From Proteobacteria bacterium CG1_02_64_396 (lineage in GTDB: Bacteria > Pseudomonadota > MNWR01 > CG1-02-64-396), in the NCBI GenBank assembly GCA_001872725.1, contig MNWR01000108.1:1-42386 (forward strand): a stretch of DNA of 42,386 bases, given 5' to 3'. A program made the translations under genes and the position numbers. The notes beneath the pieces are model-generated. The model searched no databases and had not been told where the DNA came from. It worked only from the letters and a program-made list of their open reading frames with translations. Positions 33,395 to 40,966 of this stretch are shown in pieces; position 1 is the first letter of the stretch, and each line of letters begins with the position of its first letter.

Positions 33395-34811
33395 AATTCT
33401 CAAAAGAAACAAGGCGATGTCGGTTTCGCCTTTGAAATCGAGTCAACCGGTCGGCGCCGCGCTCGCCTTTCTGGGGCTGCACCACACCATCGCGATGATG
33501 CACGGCTCCCAGGGTTGCACCGCGTTCGCCAAGGTCTTTTTCGTGCGCCACTTTCGTGAGCCGATCCCGCTGCAAACCACCGCCATCGACCAGGTTTCCG
33601 CCGTCATGGGGGGGGACGATTCGGTGGTGCAGGGTTTGGCCACCATCGCGGGCAAATCCAAACCGGCCTTGATCGGGGTCATGACCACCGGGCTGACCGA
33701 AACCCAGGGTTCCGACCTGACCATCGCGGTGAAGGAATTCCGTACCAAACACCCCGAGTTCAACACGGTGCCGGTCGTCCCGGTCGCCACCCCCGATTTC
33801 AGCGGCTGCCTGGAGAGCGGCTATGCCGCCGCCGTCACCGCCATGATCGCGACCCTGGTCCCCGAGAGGGCTGAGGAGAGGCCCGGCAAGGGCCCCGGCA
33901 CGAGAAAACGGCAGGTCAACATTCTGGCCGGATCGTGGCTGACCCCCGGCGACGTTGAGGCTCTGAAAGAGACGGTCGAGCTTTTTGGATTGCGTCCGGT
34001 GGTGCTTCCCGATTTGTCGGGCTCCCTCGACGGCCACCTCTTCGAGCGGGAGTTCACCCCCCTGACCGATGGCGGTTTGCCGGTCGACGAGATCGCCACC
34101 CTGGGCGAAGCGGCGGCGACGCTGGTGCTCGGCGCCTCGATGAACGGGGCCGCAGATTTGCTCAAGCGTCGCACCGGGGTGCCCGATCACCGTTTCGACA
34201 CCCTGCTGGGACTCGACGCGAACGACAAGCTGATGACGGTGCTGGCCGCCATCGCCGACGGGCCGGTGCCCGAGCGGCTGCGCCGTCAGCGGGCGCAGTT
34301 GCAAGACGCCATGGTCGACACCCACTTCATGACCGGGATGCGCCGGGCCGCCATCGCCGCCGATCCCGATCTGCTCTACGTCTTGTCGGATTTGATTGTT
34401 TCGATGGGGGGGGAGGTGGTGGCCGCCGTCGCCCCAGCCCGTGCCCCCATTTTGGAGCGGCTCCCGGTCGCCCAAGTGAAGATCGGCGATTTGCAGGATT
34501 TAGAGGTGCTGGCCCGGGCCGGTCAGGCCGAGTTGGTGATTGGCAACAGCCATGCGGTGGGCAGCGGCGAACGGCTGGGGATTCCGGTGCTGCGGGCCGG
34601 ATTCCCGCAATACGACTGGGTTGGCGGCTATCAAAAGGTTTGGATCGGCTACAAGGGGACCCGTGAGGCTCTGTTCGATCTGGCCAATCTGCTGCTGGGG
34701 GTCGATCACCACGCCATTGCGCCGTACCGCTCGATCTACGCGGTGCGGCCGGGGGAGGAGGGAAGCGGTGACTACGGTGCGGCGGTTCCACATCCTGAAG
34801 TCAGGCACTGA
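33387..34811 (+). CDS. nifN: nitrogenase iron-molybdenum cofactor biosynthesis protein NifN
   Basis: NifK-like partner of NifE. The 474-residue product shows the family start ([20 protein letters not shown]), the [18 protein letters not shown]-cluster-type segment and the [18 protein letters not shown]-terminal block. The ATG lies inside the end of nifE (8-base overlap), with GGGGAGG upstream. The 3' end overlaps the likely GTG start of nifX by 44 bases. Runs of eight G occur near 33608 and 34406, a general feature of this genome. Confidence 0.96.
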   Translation: MAEILKRNKAMSVSPLKSSQPVGAALAFLGLHHTIAMMHGSQGCTAFAKVFFVRHFREPIPLQTTAIDQVSAVMGGDDSVVQGLATIAGKSKPALIGVMTTGLTETQGSDLTIAVKEFRTKHPEFNTVPVVPVATPDFSGCLESGYAAAVTAMIATLVPERAEERPGKGPGTRKRQVNILAGSWLTPGDVEALKETVELFGLRPVVLPDLSGSLDGHLFEREFTPLTDGGLPVDEIATLGEAAATLVLGASMNGAADLLKRRTGVPDHRFDTLLGLDANDKLMTVLAAIADGPVPERLRRQRAQLQDAMVDTHFMTGMRRAAIAADPDLLYVLSDLIVSMGGEVVAAVAPARAPILERLPVAQVKIGDLQDLEVLARAGQAELVIGNSHAVGSGERLGIPVLRAGFPQYDWVGGYQKVWIGYKGTREALFDLANLLLGVDHHAIAPYRSIYAVRPGEEGSGDYGAAVPHPEVRH

Positions 34812-35247
34812 GGCGGTCATGAGCACCGGCATCTTGGTGGCTTTTGCCTCGGGCGATCTCAAACACGTCGATCAGCACTTCGGTTCGGCGACCGGTTTTG
34901 CCCTCTATCGGGTCACCCCCGACACGGCGTTGCTGGAGCAGGTCATCCAGTTCGACGAAGAGGTGCAGGACGGCAATGAGAACAAGCTGATCCCCAAGAT
35001 CGCCGCCTTAAACGGCTGCGCGGCGGTCTACTGCCAGGCGGTGGGGGGGTCGGCGGTGCAGCAGTTGGTCAAGCTGGGGGTGCAGCCGGTCAAGGTCTCG
35101 CCGGGCGCTCCCATCGGCGAGTTGCTGCAAGACCTGCAAAACGAGATGGCCAGCGGCCCCTCGGCCTGGGTGGCGCGGGCGCTGAGCAAGGTCGAGAGCG
35201 ACAACGGTCGGTTCAAAACGATGGCGGACGAGGGGTGGGAGGAATAG
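34768..35247 (+). CDS. nifX: nitrogen fixation protein NifX
   Basis: Small carrier that binds NifB-co and the VK-cluster during FeMo-co synthesis. I chose the GTG at 34768, giving 159 residues, close to other NifX proteins: GGAGGAGGG lies 5 bases upstream, and the added N-terminus ([12 protein letters not shown]) resembles the family leader. An ATG at 34819 would give 142 residues and a weaker Shine-Dalgarno. The core [19 protein letters not shown] and [20 protein letters not shown] are diagnostic. It overlaps nifN by 44 bases, so translation is probably coupled. Confidence 0.93.
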   Translation: MTTVRRFHILKSGTEAVMSTGILVAFASGDLKHVDQHFGSATGFALYRVTPDTALLEQVIQFDEEVQDGNENKLIPKIAALNGCAAVYCQAVGGSAVQQLVKLGVQPVKVSPGAPIGELLQDLQNEMASGPSAWVARALSKVESDNGRFKTMADEGWEE

Positions 35248-35264
35248 CCCAACCGCCACCGCTG

Positions 35265-35302
35265 ATAGGTCGCATAGGTCCAATAAGCCCTATAAGACCT
35301 AT
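35265..35302. repeat. ATAGGT palindrome after nifX
   Basis: ATAGGTCGCATAGG and CCTATAAGACCTAT form an imperfect palindrome related to the perfect one at 2169-2206. It is the first part of a composite repeat that continues to about 35365. Confidence 0.6.
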
Positions 35303-35310
35303 GTGAAGGC

Positions 35311-35344
35311 GTCATTCCGGGGCGCCGCAGGCGAACCCGGAATC
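35311..35344. repeat. GTCATTCCGG...CCCGGAATC repeat
   Basis: A dispersed-repeat type with GTCATTCCGG at one end and CCCGGAATC at the other. A second copy is at about 37469-37504, and in both places CCTAT plus AAGGCGTCAT precedes it, so the pair moves or duplicates as a composite. The rest of the nifX-DUF269 gap (to 35487) holds no gene. Confidence 0.6.
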
Positions 35345-35487
35345 GACCCGAAGCCGGGGACGCATCAAGTGGAGACAACGAGGTTTTGGTGAATTGCGGT
35401 TTCCGCGATGCAGCCCCGTGTGGCATTGAGAACCAAGCATTACCCCGGACCAGAGCCGGTTCATCCCTACACGCGAGGATTTACAAC

Positions 35488-35961
35488 ATGAGCGATCTGA
35501 AACTGGCCGTGGCCGAGAACGACCCCATTCTTGAGAGCGATTTCATCAAGGAAATCATCAAGCAGATGCGGGCGGTCGACACCTACGGGATGTACGACAA
35601 ATGGGGCGCGGCGCGGATCGTCGACCCCTACGTCATCACCCCCGAGCGCAAGAGCGAGATCCCGGTGGTGGGCGACCCCGACGAGTTCACCATCGCCCGG
35701 GTCAAGGCCTTCTACAACGCCATCGCCAACATGATCGAGAAGGAGTGCGGCCTGATGGCGGTCCCCATGATCAACCTGACCCACGAGGGTTTTGGTCGGG
35801 TGGTCATCACCGTCGGCAAGCTGGTGGCGATGGACAAGAACCTGCGCGATGTCCACCGCTTCGGTTTCCCCTCCCTTTCGAAGATGAAGGACGAGGCCGA
35901 CAAGGTCCTCTCCATCGCCCTGCAACTGATCGGCGATCACAGCAAGGTCGCCGGGCTGTAA
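35488..35961 (+). CDS. NifX-associated nitrogen fixation protein (DUF269)
   Basis: A 157-residue protein of the DUF269 family, found almost only downstream of nifX; molecular function unknown. The diagnostic core is QMRAVDTYGMYDKWGAARI (residues ~25-43) and the helical C-terminus with GFGRVVITVGKLVAMDKNLRD (in part) and FPSLSKMKDEADKVL. GCGAGGAT precedes the ATG at 35488. A 240-base repeat-rich gap separates it from nifX, and a structured 300-base gap from the next gene. Confidence 0.93.
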   Translation: MSDLKLAVAENDPILESDFIKEIIKQMRAVDTYGMYDKWGAARIVDPYVITPERKSEIPVVGDPDEFTIARVKAFYNAIANMIEKECGLMAVPMINLTHEGFGRVVITVGKLVAMDKNLRDVHRFGFPSLSKMKDEADKVLSIALQLIGDHSKVAGL

Positions 35962-35967
35962 AGCCCA

Positions 35968-35997
35968 GCCTCCCCTGCCGACTGTAGGCGGGGAGGC
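35968..35997 (+). terminator. strong stem-loop after DUF269 gene
   Basis: GCCTCCCCTGCC pairs with GGCGGGGAGGC around a short loop, 6 bases past the stop. There is no T-tract; it may stabilise the 3' end or partly terminate. Confidence 0.55.
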
Positions 35998-36057
35998 GCA
36001 GCGCGATGTTGGAATTCCGTCTTTGGAGACTTCCCCCTTCACTGACGGAATCGGTCT

Positions 36058-36116
36058 GGACGCGGGGTGGCCGCCGGGGTTTTCCGGCGGGTGCCCCGGC
36101 TGGCGGCCCCGCGTCC
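36058..36116 (+). other. large GC-rich stem-loop in the DUF269-DUF683 gap
   Basis: GGACGCGGGG at 36058-36067 pairs perfectly with CCCCGCGTCC at 36107-36116. Inside, GGCCGCCGG and CCGGCGG/GGCGGCC segments allow a nested or branched fold. The surrounding gap (35998-36259) has several short frames but no convincing gene. Confidence 0.5.
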
Positions 36117-36259
36117 GGGCCGTACTTGTGTTCCGGGTCTTTCTGGGGATCGCAACCGCCCTGTGGGGCGGCCCGCCCAGGGAACCCGCAAAGGTTTGGC
36201 GCTGCGCCTGATCGAGCCGCCCCTGCTGCTGAGCAGGCGTGGTTATGAGGAATAACGCG

Positions 36260-36472
36260 ATGAACGACGAAGAACTAAAAGCGCTGCAAAAAGAGGTGCG
36301 TAAGAAAAAGCGGATCGCCAGCGAGTGGGCCAGCCAGCTCCACGATCTGGTCGAGGATCGCTTGCCCGCCGGATTCGAAGAGATTCCCGGCATTGCCCAG
36401 TCGACCTACGACGCCTGCCAGGATTGGGCCGAGGCCAACGCTCGGCTGATCGCGGCGGGCGGCGGCCAGTAA
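36260..36472 (+). CDS. DUF683/CCE_0567 family nif protein
   Basis: A 70-residue, charged, helical-hairpin protein: NDEELKALQKEVRKKKRIASEW at the start and IAQSTYDACQDWAEANARL near the end. The family (CCE_0567-like, DUF683) sits beside nifX/DUF269 in many diazotrophs and has been described as a small metalloprotein. I chose the ATG at 36260, where homology begins; an ATG at 36239 adds seven residues but AGGA lies better for either. FdxB follows after 43 bp. Confidence 0.88.
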   Translation: MNDEELKALQKEVRKKKRIASEWASQLHDLVEDRLPAGFEEIPGIAQSTYDACQDWAEANARLIAAGGGQ

Positions 36473-36515
36473 ATCGAGCATCCACCCCATCCCACTTGCA
36501 CGAGGGTTGAACACT

Positions 36516-36818
36516 ATGAGCGACGTGATTACCGGTATTACCCGTGGCGGCAGCGCCTGGACCCCGCAATTCATCAAGGCTGTCGACCCTGAAAACTGCA
36601 TCGGTTGCGGCCGCTGCTACAAGGTCTGCCCCCGCGACGTCTTCGACCTGGTCGAGAAATCCGAGCTGGTCGAGATGGACGACGACGATTTCGACGATGA
36701 CGACAACGCCATGGTCATGGCGATTAAAGATGCACTGGACTGCATCGGCTGCCTGGCCTGCTCCAAGGTTTGCCCCAAAGAGTGCCACAGCCACGCCCCG
36801 GCGGCGGTTGGGGCCTAA
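36516..36818 (+). CDS. fdxB: nif-specific ferredoxin III
   Basis: A 100-residue 2[4Fe-4S] ferredoxin of the FdxB (ferredoxin III, nif-specific) type. Cluster motifs are CIGCGRCYKVCP (residues ~28-39) and CIGCLACSKVCPKECHSH (~75-92), with an acidic insert DDDDFDDDDN between them that is typical of the subfamily. It probably donates electrons in cofactor synthesis or to nitrogenase. The ATG at 36516 follows GAGGG; a TTG at 36507 is in frame but less likely. Confidence 0.93.
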   Translation: MSDVITGITRGGSAWTPQFIKAVDPENCIGCGRCYKVCPRDVFDLVEKSELVEMDDDDFDDDDNAMVMAIKDALDCIGCLACSKVCPKECHSHAPAAVGA

Positions 36819-36821
36819 GTC

Positions 36822-37358
36822 GTGGGTCGTGTGGTCGATGCGGCGGGGGCGTTTGGCAATCTGCCAGCCGGGGTTGCCGACGTGGTGGCCCAGGCCATCG
36901 CCCTGCGCGGCACCGAGCCCGACCGCGCCGAAATGCTGATGTGGAAGGCCCAGGCCGCCGATCCCACCAGCCTCGAAATGTACGTGGGGCTGGCCAAGTT
37001 CTACCTCCACGCCGGACGCCTCAAACAGTCCCGCATTGCCCTTGATCTGGGCTACGGCGAGGCGTCGCGGCAGGGACGGATTTCGGGCGATTGGCGCGAT
37101 CTGACCGCAGAGGAGCTGCGTTTGGCTGGGGATGTGGGCCGCAAGGCGCTGCTCTTCATGAAGGGGCGGGCTTTCATTCGCCTTCGCCAAGGTCATGTGG
37201 AGGAGTCATGGGCGCTGCTCGACCGCTTGGCCGAGCTCGACCCCGACGATGGGGTGGGGGCCGAGACGATTCGGGCTTTGGCGCGGGCCTGCGGACCTGA
37301 AGAGGGGGAGCAGGCCGAGCGGCTTGGCCCGGAAGCAGGGCTACGCCAGGCGAGTTAA
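36822..37358 (+). CDS. TPR-like protein, nif-associated, function unknown
   Basis: A 178-residue soluble protein starting at GTG 36822, only 3 bases after fdxB, so it is in the same operon. Helical repeats of tetratricopeptide type are visible: AAGAFGNLPAGVADVV, AEMLMWKAQAADPTSLEMYVG (in part), LAKFYLHAGRLKQSRIALDLGYG and GRAFIRLRQGHVEESWALLD. I do not recognise a named family. A scaffold or assembly role in nitrogen fixation is possible from context only. The Shine-Dalgarno is weak, and translation may be coupled to fdxB. Confidence 0.75.
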   Translation: MGRVVDAAGAFGNLPAGVADVVAQAIALRGTEPDRAEMLMWKAQAADPTSLEMYVGLAKFYLHAGRLKQSRIALDLGYGEASRQGRISGDWRDLTAEELRLAGDVGRKALLFMKGRAFIRLRQGHVEESWALLDRLAELDPDDGVGAETIRALARACGPEEGEQAERLGPEAGLRQAS

Positions 37359-37821
37359 GGGTGTGGGGTAGGGGCGCGGGGAAGATCGACTCTGCCTTCG
37401 CCGTCGAAAAAACCGGCTACCACGAAACACACGAAACCACACGAAAAGTGCGGCGGAACCTATAAAGGCGTCATCCCGTGACGGCGCAGCCGGACCCGGA
37501 ATCCAATTTGATCCTCGGGACGCCTTAGTTTTGTGGTTTGCGCGATTTTTGGAGGGACGTGCTCCGTCGTGGCCGCCTTTGAATTTAAGACCGAAAGGCG
37601 GACGAGACGCAGCGTTTCCCTCCAGGGGGCCGACGCTTCGTTCGGCCGGTAAACAAAAGCCCGCTACCCAAAGCAAGGCGACCATTGCCGCCCCGAAAAA
37701 ATGCAATATTTGTTGGAGCGTCGTTTTTCCACCTGTCCTGAGCCTCCCGTTCATCCTGAGCCTGTCGAAGGACGAAGAACCCGGAGGAGCGAGGGGACTG
37801 AAAACCAGCAAGAGCGATCCC
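37359..37821. repeat. 463-base repeat-rich, gene-free gap
   Basis: The gap holds a GTCATCCCG...CCCGGAATC copy at about 37469-37504 (related to 35311), a hairpin-rich segment with GGAGGGACGTGCTCC at about 37551-37565, and a palindrome TTCATCCTGAGCCTGTCGAA plus GGACGAA at about 37753-37779, a repeat type widespread in bacteria. I see no gene in it; a frame that crosses it belongs to the next gene by read-through only. Confidence 0.6.
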
Positions 37822-38256
37822 ATGCCCGACACCCATCCCCCCCGCATCATCCTGGCCCACAAGCAATCGACCAGCGGGCGCGTGCGCTTTTTGTTGATGC
37901 CCCACACCGGGGTCTGCGGCGACGACCCGCTGCCCGGCGGTGCCGCCCTGCGCGACGAAGACGAGGCGCAGGCGCAGGCGGTGTTGCACCATCCGGCTGC
38001 CGTGGCCAAAGAGGCGGCCGAGAAGCTGGGGTTGGTCCCCGGCGACATCGCCCCCGAGGCGGGATTCCACGAGGTGGTCGACACCGCGACCGGGCCGCTG
38101 TCGCTCTTTCTCGGCCTCTTCACCGCCATCGACCCCCCCTTCGCCGCCGCCGAGGCGGTCGAGGCCTGTTTCATCCCCCTGACCGAAATCCGGATCCTCC
38201 CCCCCATGGAGCAGGAGCTGGCACGACGGGCCTACGTCCACCTGATGGAAGGTTAA
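37822..38256 (+). CDS. conserved-looking hypothetical protein after fdxB block
   Basis: A 144-residue soluble acidic protein that I do not recognise. It starts PDTHPPRIILAHKQSTSGRV and has a cluster of Ala/Glu-rich helices (EAQAQAVLHHPAAVAKEAAEKLG) and a LPPMEQELARRAYVHLMEG end. The position after the nif operon and directly before a GNAT gene (10 bp) suggests it is co-transcribed with that gene. The ATG at 37822 has AAGAGCG upstream. The frame continues upstream through the repeats without a plausible start. A role in nitrogen fixation is possible but unproven. Confidence 0.65.
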   Translation: MPDTHPPRIILAHKQSTSGRVRFLLMPHTGVCGDDPLPGGAALRDEDEAQAQAVLHHPAAVAKEAAEKLGLVPGDIAPEAGFHEVVDTATGPLSLFLGLFTAIDPPFAAAEAVEACFIPLTEIRILPPMEQELARRAYVHLMEG

Positions 38257-38266
38257 TAGCAGCCCC

Positions 38267-38710
38267 ATGCCGATCCGCCCCGCCACCCCCGCCAACATCC
38301 ACGACATGACCGTGCTGCTCGGCCTGCTCTTCGCCATCGAGCAGGACTTCGCCTTCGACCGCGACAAGCACAAACAGGGACTCAAAGCGCTGCTGGATCA
38401 CCCCGAGCGGGCTCAGGCCTGGGTTGCGGTGTGGGGGGGGAAGGTGGTGGGGATGGTGACGGTGCAGACGGTGATCTCGTCCGCCGAGGGGGGGGAGGCG
38501 GGGCGCGTTGAAGATTTGGTGGTCGCACCAGCGCACCGGCGCAAGGGGCTGGCCGCCAAGCTGCTTAACGCCGCTGAGGACTGGTGCCGCAACCGCAACA
38601 TCGCCCGCATCGAGCTGCTGGCCGACCTCGACAACGCCCCGGCGCTGAATTTTTACCGCCGCAGCGGCTGGCGGCAGACCAATCTTGGGGCGTGGCAGAA
38701 GCGGGTTTAG
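38267..38710 (+). CDS. GNAT family N-acetyltransferase
   Basis: A 147-residue acetyl-CoA-dependent acyltransferase. The acetyl-CoA pyrophosphate loop is seen as VEDLVVAPAHRRKGLAAKLL (residues ~81-100), and the C-terminal LNFYRRSGWRQTNLG is the usual beta-6/beta-7 region. The substrate is unknown. It begins 10 bp after the previous gene and ends before a strong terminator. A decayed copy of its 3' half lies at 40643-40836, about 2.1 kb downstream. Confidence 0.88.
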   Translation: MPIRPATPANIHDMTVLLGLLFAIEQDFAFDRDKHKQGLKALLDHPERAQAWVAVWGGKVVGMVTVQTVISSAEGGEAGRVEDLVVAPAHRRKGLAAKLLNAAEDWCRNRNIARIELLADLDNAPALNFYRRSGWRQTNLGAWQKRV

Positions 38711-38732
38711 GGGTGGGTAGCTCCAAACTAAG

Positions 38733-38771
38733 GCACAAAAAAAGCCTCCGATCAGGAGGCTTTTTTTGTGC
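38733..38771. terminator. 17-bp perfect bidirectional terminator
   Basis: GCACAAAAAAAGCCTCC pairs exactly with GGAGGCTTTTTTTGTGC around 5 bases. It serves the GNAT gene on the plus strand and the TfoX-N gene on the minus strand. Confidence 0.92.
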
Positions 38772-38818
38772 TCGATGTTTTCATCAATAGGGCGATTTTC
38801 TATGAAAAAATCACCCCA

Positions 38819-39148
38819 TTATTTCTTCGAACGACTGGCCGCATCGCAGGCCTTGGTGGCCCATTGAATCAATGTTTCGGCCTCTTCTAATACCTCGGCT
38901 GGGGTCTCGTAAAAATTGAGTTTTCGGCTGCCATCTTTGCCGTAGGTGTACTGAACCATCCCTTTTTCGATGAAATCATCGACGTTGCCCGCATCGACCC
39001 TCAGCCAGAGCGACCCGTGTTTGATTTTGGCAAATGCGGCCCCGTTTCTCAGCAGCGCCGTCCCTCCGAATTGGTTGCTGGTTTCAAATGTTCCCATGCT
39101 GCTGAGTTGATCGAGCACAAAAGCTGTAAACTCTGAATCGACCGACAT
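38819..39148 (-). CDS. TfoX/Sxy N-terminal-domain protein
   Basis: A 109-residue protein with only the TfoX N-terminal domain: LDQLSSMGTFETSNQFGGTALLRNG (in part), FAKIKHGSLWLRVDAGN and YTYGKDGSRKLNFYETPAEVLE. Such stand-alone proteins are often annotated as competence-related, but their function is unknown. I chose the start at 39148, behind GGAGCG; an in-frame ATG at 39226 adds unrelated residues. Base composition here is less GC-rich than in the nif region, which fits acquired DNA. It is divergent from tetR. Confidence 0.8.
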   Translation of the reverse strand: MSVDSEFTAFVLDQLSSMGTFETSNQFGGTALLRNGAAFAKIKHGSLWLRVDAGNVDDFIEKGMVQYTYGKDGSRKLNFYETPAEVLEEAETLIQWATKACDAASRSKK

Positions 39149-39464
39149 GTTGGACGCTCCATTAGATGAGAGGGCGTTCGAGCATAGATAATGGCTCGAA
39201 TGGATTGGGCAGATAGAATCTAGCATCGCGGCGGCGTTCGTGTCGCGGTTCAGATTAGATTGGCGAATCAGATTGACGGGTCAGATCGGGGGCTCCCGCC
39301 CGATCCAAAAACGTATCGTTCGAGCCCACCGCCCTAAAGAGGGTAAACCCGATTCGGATCTAGGCGTCGCGGTTGGGGCCGTTTCATCAAAACGGTTTGC
39401 ATTCCTGAACGATTGGATATCATCAGATGTATTGAAACATCTAGAGGTATCAATAGGAATAACC
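39149..39464. other. divergent intergenic region, TfoX-N / tetR
   Basis: 316 bases without a convincing gene. The tetR frame stays open upstream to 39240, but nothing there resembles TetR proteins. The region should hold both promoters; I see no copy of the operator found at 40577. Confidence 0.45.
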
Positions 39465-40067
39465 ATGGGCCGAAAAAAGAATTACGACCGCGATGTGTTG
39501 ATTCAAAAGGCGGTAGAAATATTTCGAGATCACGGTTTTGCCGGGACCTCGACGCAGATGCTCGTTGAAGGTCTTGGGGTGAACCGTTTTAGCCTGTACG
39601 CCGAATTTGGCAACAAACAGTTGCTGTTTGAGGCCGCGCTCGAACGTTACAATCACAAGGTTGTGCAGCGCAGTTTTAGCCCACTGGAAGGGGCTGATGC
39701 GGGTGTCGAAGAGATTCGTACGTTGCTTTCATTTTACGCATCGGCGGGCGAGGGTCCGGCAGCGGGTCGGGGTTGCCTGTTGTGCAATACAGCCGTTGAG
39801 TTCGGCCCGGTTGATCCCACCGGCGCCGGGTTGATCCACGGCTATTTCGAGCATATTTCTAAGGCCTATTTAGCAGCATTGAGCAACGCCCACCGAAAAG
39901 GTGAGCTGCGCAGTTCAGTTGCACTCAATGAAGAGGCCGACTTCTTTACCGCTTCGACCCTTGGATTGTTCGTTTTAATCAGAGCCAAGGCCGCCCCAAA
40001 AACCATCCAAAACGCCGCAAAAATAGCGATGGACCACCTTGAAGGGCTCCGCGCTTCAAGCGATTAA
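39465..40067 (+). CDS. TetR/AcrR family transcriptional regulator
   Basis: A 200-residue repressor. The N-terminal helix-turn-helix (residues ~8-52) reads VLIQKAVEIFRDHGFAGTST then VNRFSLYAEFGNKQLLFEAAL, typical of the family. The C-terminal ligand domain has RGCLLCNTAVEFGP, as in the AcrR/YxaF-like group (TetR_C_11-type) that often answers thiol- or electrophile-type ligands. I chose ATG 39465, where homology begins, with TAGGAAT upstream. It converges on a DUF1330 gene that has a matching-style palindrome in its promoter, so that gene is the likely target. Confidence 0.87.
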   Translation: MGRKKNYDRDVLIQKAVEIFRDHGFAGTSTQMLVEGLGVNRFSLYAEFGNKQLLFEAALERYNHKVVQRSFSPLEGADAGVEEIRTLLSFYASAGEGPAAGRGCLLCNTAVEFGPVDPTGAGLIHGYFEHISKAYLAALSNAHRKGELRSSVALNEEADFFTASTLGLFVLIRAKAAPKTIQNAAKIAMDHLEGLRASSD

Positions 40068-40132
40068 GCGCTCGACCCACCCCCCCCCAGGGTTTCGGTC
40101 CTTGTCATGCCCGCCGCCACCAAGCTTTTGAT

Positions 40133-40176
40133 CCTTGCCCGGCCCTTGCCCAGCCCTTGCCCAGCCCTTGCCCAGC
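40133..40176. repeat. 11-base tandem repeat
   Basis: Four units of CCTTGCCC(A/G)GC in the convergent gap between tetR and the DUF1330 gene; the first unit has G in place of A. It is a simple tandem repeat that is likely to vary in copy number. Confidence 0.8.
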
Positions 40177-40183
40177 CCTCAAC

Positions 40184-40212
40184 GGGGACCCCGAACGGTA
40201 TTCGAGGTCCCC
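40184..40212. terminator. hairpin between tetR and DUF1330 gene
   Basis: GGGGACC and GGTCCCC, with an inner CGAA/TTCG pairing, lie in the convergent gap. A weak T-tract makes this only a probable terminator. Confidence 0.5.
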
Positions 40213-40246
40213 ACAAGGATGCCCTGCTGATCGGCTCAAACTAAGG

Positions 40247-40546
40247 TTACATATTCCGGGTGACCAAAATGTTCATCGCCGAAAAGCCCTTGTCGCGCAT
40301 GGGGATGAGCGCGGTGTATTGCTCGGATGCGAACATCGTGGTGATCGCCTCGACCGAGTCGAAGTCCATCACCATGGCCATGCCGCTAGGGGTGCCGTGA
40401 AGGACGTTTTCGACCTTCAAGCGTTTCACCAGCTTACCGCCAGCGCCCAAGAGCAACGGCATCACCCCCTGCAGGTAGCCTTGAATCGATTCCATCTCGT
40501 TGGGGTTCGGGGTCCCGGTGACCACCAGGGTTGCGCTCTCGCTCAT
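40247..40546 (-). CDS. DUF1330-type protein
   Basis: A 99-residue dimeric alpha-beta-barrel type protein: TLVVTGTPNPNEMESIQGYL, VENVLHGTPSGMAMVMDFDS and the conserved FASEQYTALIPMRDKGF block. DUF1330 members are small cytoplasmic proteins of uncertain function, often controlled by a nearby TetR regulator. I chose the ATG at 40546, behind GAGGAT; an ATG at 40558 is less likely. A 20-base TetR-like operator lies 30 bases upstream. Confidence 0.82.
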   Translation of the reverse strand: MSESATLVVTGTPNPNEMESIQGYLQGVMPLLLGAGGKLVKRLKVENVLHGTPSGMAMVMDFDSVEAITTMFASEQYTALIPMRDKGFSAMNILVTRNM

Positions 40547-40576
40547 GGCTATCCTCATTAAGTTGTTATGATTTAA

Positions 40577-40596
40577 AACTAACCGGTCAGTTAGTT
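40577..40596. promoter_or_regulatory. TetR-type operator before the DUF1330 gene
   Basis: AACTAAC-CGGTCA-GTTAGTT: perfect 7-base arms around a near-symmetric centre, of the kind bound by TetR/AcrR regulators. It is about 30 bases upstream of the DUF1330 start on the minus strand. Confidence 0.72.
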
Positions 40597-40642
40597 AACG
40601 CGGGGTTTGTATCGAGAAGCGGTGGATGCGTCAAGGGGGAAC

Positions 40643-40836
40643 TGCGACGGTGCCGCGGGTGACCGCGCCCGACGAGGGGGGGGCGGGCGGGGCTGATCGA
40701 GGATGGGTTGCCGTGCCCGCCGCATTGCCCGCATCGCTAGCGGCTGGCCGACCTCGACAACGCCCCGGCGTTGAATTTTTACCGCCGCAATGGCTGGCGG
40801 CAGACCAACCTGGGGGCGTGGCAGAAGCGGGTGTAG
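40643..40836 (+). pseudogene. decayed copy of the GNAT gene (3' half)
   Basis: From about 40736 to 40836 the sequence is nearly identical to 38610-38710, the end of the GNAT gene (encodes LNFYRRNGWRQTNLGAWQKRV). Upstream, weaker matches to 38453-38513 and 38582-38609 remain, with about 70 bases deleted between them and the frame broken by a TAG. No start region is left. It is followed by its own terminator, so the duplication included some 3' flank or an equivalent. Confidence 0.82.
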
Positions 40837-40867
40837 GGGGTGGGTTTTTTAGCAGTGGAAGACGAAG

Positions 40868-40892
40868 GGCCTCCCGTGGGGAGGCCTTTTTT
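40868..40892 (+). terminator. intrinsic terminator after the GNAT pseudogene
   Basis: GGCCTCCC pairs with GGGGAGGCC around 2-3 bases, followed by six T residues. Confidence 0.85.
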
Positions 40893-40966
40893 GTGGTTGT
40901 GGATTGCGGGTTTGGGTGGTGCGTGGCATAAGGTCTGGGCAGCGTCGGCGGGAGGTCGAAGGGATT

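Noticed and set aside
36006-36255. Small overlapping plus-strand frames between the DUF269 and DUF683 genes
   Set aside because: Three frames are open at once over a GC-rich hairpin region, none with family resemblance; this is a composition effect.
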